In this document: in pieces, positions 60,569 through 64,000 of the stretch
Layout: every line of letters begins with the position of its first letter
Numbering within the stretch: the first letter of the stretch is position 1
Program-made: the position numbers and the translations under genes
Assembly: GCA_024529925.1 (NCBI GenBank)
Contig: JAFEUB010000796.1
Span: 2,104,501-2,168,500, forward strand
Direction: 5' to 3'
Source: Ophthalmolycus amberensis
Lineage: Eukaryota; Chordata; Actinopteri; Perciformes; Zoarcidae
Length of the DNA: 64,000 nucleotides
Notes under the pieces: model-generated
Databases searched by the model: none
What the model was told of the DNA's origin: nothing
Seen by the model: the letters and a program-made list of their open reading frames with translations, nothing else

Positions 60569-63500
60569 GTCAAATGATCAACACAATACTCTAAATGTAG
60601 TATTCCATAAACTACACAACACCATAACATCTATGAAATCATGAAGAAATTCACGAAGAACAAAAAATTGAAGCAAGAGAGGCAGCGATATCCAGTTTTT
60701 TGTCTCTAATATAGCTTAAGCCTTCGAAACAATTGGTCTTACATTTCCCATGATGCAACCATTGGCATCATTTTATTTGACCCATCCTTCTTGGTAAATG
60801 TCCACATCTTTTAAACATCATACCTACAGTTTGTAACATTCTGTTAACATTCAAAGTATCCAGGCCCAAGCCATGATTTCTTATATTTTATATTGGCAGG
60901 CTTTAGAAGGCTCCACAGCCACAGAAGACATTATACAAATATTTATTGGCTGACACTGCCCCTCGTGACGGGTAAACTGAACTTGAAGTGTACGATTTTT
61001 AAGGTGACCCTTTAAATGACATGGCAGGGTAGTATCTTCTGTAGGACTGTTTACTGATACTCCAATTTGACACTTGCATGAGCGCACCAGCTTCTTGCTG
61101 GTGATGAATAAACCTTACTCCATCCGAAAAGCACTCACTGGCAGAGATGAACAAGAAGGGTATGCATGCACACACGAAGAGGGAACAACTCTGATACTTC
61201 CGTCGTCATTTTTTACTTGCTGGTTGCTTTTTTTCTTTGACGATGGACTAAGATAAATACTCACTTATTAAAGCGTAACTGGAGTTGACTGTGTCATGCA
61301 TCAGGCTAATAGCTGAAAGCCATGGTTCAATACGACGGAGTTGGGACAGGCTTCGCTAATGGAAGAAGTGACGTGGTTGCAGCCCAAATGTCATTCATCA
61401 GACCGCACACTGTTCGTTAGGGGCTACAAAGCCCTGCCATCTCACACACTCGGGCTCATCCATTAACCCTAGGCAATGGCACCCGCTGGATTATGGAAAT
61501 AACAGATTCAGGAAAATAGGACACCGATAGGCCATCCATGTGGAAAGGATTGGTGTCAGGAGAGTGTCGCGAGTACGTCTGACTGCAAGAGATGTGGCCG
61601 TTTCTCTTTACTCTGAAGATCTATCTCGGGTGCTGTTGCGCCAGGATAGCTACGGGTTGCATCAGGGGGAACCTGTGCCAAATGTTATGGTCCCACTTAT
61701 TCCATTCCTGCCCACCACTAATAGGGCACGCTGACTGTGGTCTCCATCTTCTGCGTCATTGAAGGAACTCGACGTTATTCACAAAGATCTAATATGAGGC
61801 TTAATGTCTTTTCAGATTTTGGAATGGAAAGTGCAGTAATACTGAGATCAGACAATGACAGAAGGAGGACTGAGAGTGGAAGAAGCTGGCAGGGGTGAGT
61901 CTATGGCCAGTGAATTGGTCCTCAAAGATTAGGACACATAACACTCAGGGGTCAATTCCAAGGTAACCACAAAATCAGACTACATGGCCTCATTTCTTCA
62001 GTTTTCTGATAAATCGAGCCAGAGAAACCTAAAAAGACGAGGTTTAGTCTATTTATTCAGGGTTGTGAGTATGTACTGAAAGGAATTCTGTAAGGCAAAG
62101 ATCATTTCCAAGTCATCAAAATAGTTTTAAACGATTCAAAGAAGGCATCTCGACAAGGGAGGGGGGTACATATGTTAAGCACTTTGAATAAACTATTATG
62201 ATTTTGAAGCCAAATGTCCTTCACTTTTGAGTAAACCTCTGGACCATGGCAAGTGGAGAATGTTTCTCCCACACCACCTCATAGTGTGAGAATGCCAGTG
62301 TAGTGCGTCCAGACCTTTTGACAATAGAGGTGACATGGCAGGATGATCTGGGACACGTGTACAGGGTGCTCTGGCTCTGGATAGACAAAGGGCTTGAGCC
62401 TGCCCTAGATCCCACACAGCCCCAGGGATGACGTGATGTCACATGCACCCACCCTGCAACAAAGATTGTGTTTGCCCAAGGCTTGGCCACAAAGGGTCCG
62501 AATGCCCAGAAGGCTACTTGGGATGCATGGCCCAGCACCCTGTTAGGCAACAGGTGTGATGTGATAGGGATAGTTTTCTTTTTTACCAGCTGTGACTCTG
62601 CTTGTCTTGAGTTGATTGCCAAACATTGCACCAGTTGCATCTCACTCATGCCTCATCGTTTTAAATAGAACTGGTGTAACGACTTCAGTTTGTGAAGACC
62701 GTCTTTGTCCACATTCATGATGGATGTTTATTGCCTCGTCTTGCTGCCATAATTGTTTTTGGTGCTGAAAGTGCTCTGACTTGCCAACATGAAGGTCCAA
62801 TTTAACACTGACCGAAACATCTAATTGCTCCATGATGTTTACATTGACTGTTCAACAGTAGTGCAGAATATTATGACGGGGGCTCTTATTAAACTGTAAG
62901 AGATTGACTGGCAGCCACTGGGATAAAAATGACTCTAAAAGTAGATGTTTACGAAGTTGGTTTGGGGACGCTAATTAGTGTTTATGCTGGAGATCCAGTA
63001 TAGATGAGATATTATAGACACCAGGGGACACTGTCTCCCAGGCTGCTGGGGCTGTCCTCAGAGCTGCCAATACATTAAGTATGTCTCATTCACCAATCAT
63101 TCTGTCAACTGCTCTGATGACTTCTCCACAACATATGTGAGGGATGCTTAAAGGTTCTCTTTGTAAATGTTTCAGTTGAGGTGAAGATTAAAAAAAGACA
63201 GATGGAAAAAAAACAAATGAAAAAGAAAAAATTCTGATTAAGAAGAAAAACTCATTTTCATTTTATCATAATCATCATAATCTTTTTATTTACATTATTT
63301 ATTTCATTTTTTAAAATCAGTTACATAAAATATTGTATATTTGTCATGACGTTCAGAGTTATACATGTGAGCATATAGACTACATCTGCATACAAACTAT
63401 ATATTTAAATTCATCCCATACATACGTCCATACAAAGAAAATATGCAATTGCCAACGCACATAGCCACATACATGCAACTCTCGGCTCAAGGTTCTCCTG

Positions 63501-63624
63501 ACAGTATCCCGGTACCCACTCAGACCCGTATCAAAGTCTTTCAGTAAGATGGCTACTCTGGCATCGGGAAGTACCACTTTGTTTTCTTCCCATCCATTGT
63601 TGGTGATGAGTGAGTCCTGCTCTA
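60569..63624. other. Unique noncoding stretch, no gene seen
   Basis: A 142-codon minus-strand frame (62221-62649) and a 64-codon plus-strand frame (61540-61734) have no recognisable domain. The block 61,320-61,760 is complex and repeat-free. Opposed CRE half-sites (TGACGTGATGTCAC) lie at 62429-62442. The stretch 63,190-63,420 is very AT-rich. Confidence 0.5.
60739..60760 (+). promoter_or_regulatory. ZNF143/THAP11-type motif
   Basis: TTACATTTCCCATGATGCAA closely fits the SBS2-type motif ACTACAWTTCCCAKRATGCA bound by ZNF143 and THAP11, which marks many vertebrate promoters and loop anchors. This motif has also been spread by repeats. No CpG island or transcript start accompanies it here, so it may be a repeat-derived or orphan site. 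Confidence 0.4.
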
Positions 63625-64000
63625 TGAAAGTAATAGCCCTAGGGATGCCAGTCAGTTTTATTTGTTGGTCGATCGGTCTACCACGTTGGTCTGAATTATC
63701 TCAACAACTATTTGATAAATTGCCATGAGTTTTTGTACAGAGGATGAATTCTAGTGCATTTAGTGCTCCCCGGGTTGACATGTTTGTCTCTCCTGGCTTA
63801 GCCTCGAGCGCTGCTTAAAGTTTTTCAGAACAACCTTTTTACTACTAGTGAAATATCCAGACATTACTCAATGGATGTGCACAACACTGTGTACAGACAT
63901 TCATGTTTCCCAGGCGACTTTGATGGTCGCCTGAGTTCCCTTTGTTCCACAGTGAAGTTGACATTTGCGATTTTGAGTGAAATGTCTCGACCACTATTGG
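63625..64000 (+). repeat. Abundant perciform interspersed repeat, 5' half, cut by the window edge
   Basis: The sequence follows the known order of the upstream half of the family: GGTCGATCGGTCTACCACGT, then TTGGTCTGAATTATCTCAAC, AACTATTTGATAAATTGCCA, TGAGTTTTTGTACAG, AGGATGAATTCTAGTG, ACAGACATTCATGTTTCCCA, GTTGACATTTGCGATTTTGA and GTGAAATGTCTCGACCACTA. The recurring 'atctcaacaactattggat' and 'acattcatg' blocks are characteristic. The repeat continues beyond the window. The copy is diverged, with an internal insertion or rearrangement around 63780-63880. Confidence 0.75.

Overview
The window looks like noncoding nuclear DNA from a ray-finned fish, most likely a percomorph teleost. It is AT-rich and carries many vertebrate-type (CA)n, (TG)n, (TA)n and (GA)n microsatellites. 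It also carries interspersed repeats I recognise from fish genomes: a 5'-truncated L2-type LINE with the fish-type tail containing TTTATTTGTATAGCACATTT, hAT-like non-autonomous DNA elements, and fragments of two abundant perciform repeats. One of these is the 'GCTAACATG / AAGCACCGCTGTG' type and the other the 'TTTACCGTACAG' type. There is no bacterial gene organisation, rRNA, recognisable tRNA, CRISPR array or phage-like block.

I find no host protein-coding gene I can support. The only open frame with a recognisable protein is the C-terminal tail of the LINE polyprotein on the minus strand at 54381-54845. The other frames of 60-156 codons are about what chance gives in 64 kb of AT-rich DNA, or they are translations of microsatellites. 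The stretch is therefore either a gene desert or the inside of a very large intron. A few places look exon-like (5286-5359, 52684-52743), but none is convincing alone.

Layout. 1-150: diverged fragment of an abundant fish repeat. 150-13,400: mostly unique sequence, with a CRE/ETS promoter-like patch near 10.0 kb. 13,417-13,478: a perfect (TA)31 tract. 13.5-34.5 kb: unique sequence with CA arrays at 25.65, 25.83 and 30.85 kb. 34,575-34,800: a second abundant fish repeat. 40.25-41.33 kb: the most structured place in the window. Here a perfect 61-bp hairpin is followed by about 195 bp of TG/TA repeat, then a roughly 646-bp hAT-like element, then more TG/TA. 43-45.6 kb: GA and CA arrays, C16 and G16 tracts and another fish repeat. 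54.1-54.85 kb: the L2 fragment. 56.4-59.3 kb: TA and CA arrays and a CpG-rich patch. 59.5-60.57 kb: what looks like one DNA transposon inserted in another. 63.6-64.0 kb: a copy of the abundant fish repeat running off the window edge.

No genes work together here. Any function is probably regulatory: several long, complex, repeat-free blocks look like candidate conserved noncoding elements, but only a cross-species alignment can show that. I found no convincing new biological system. The best leads are the perfect 61-bp palindrome and its repeat-rich surroundings.
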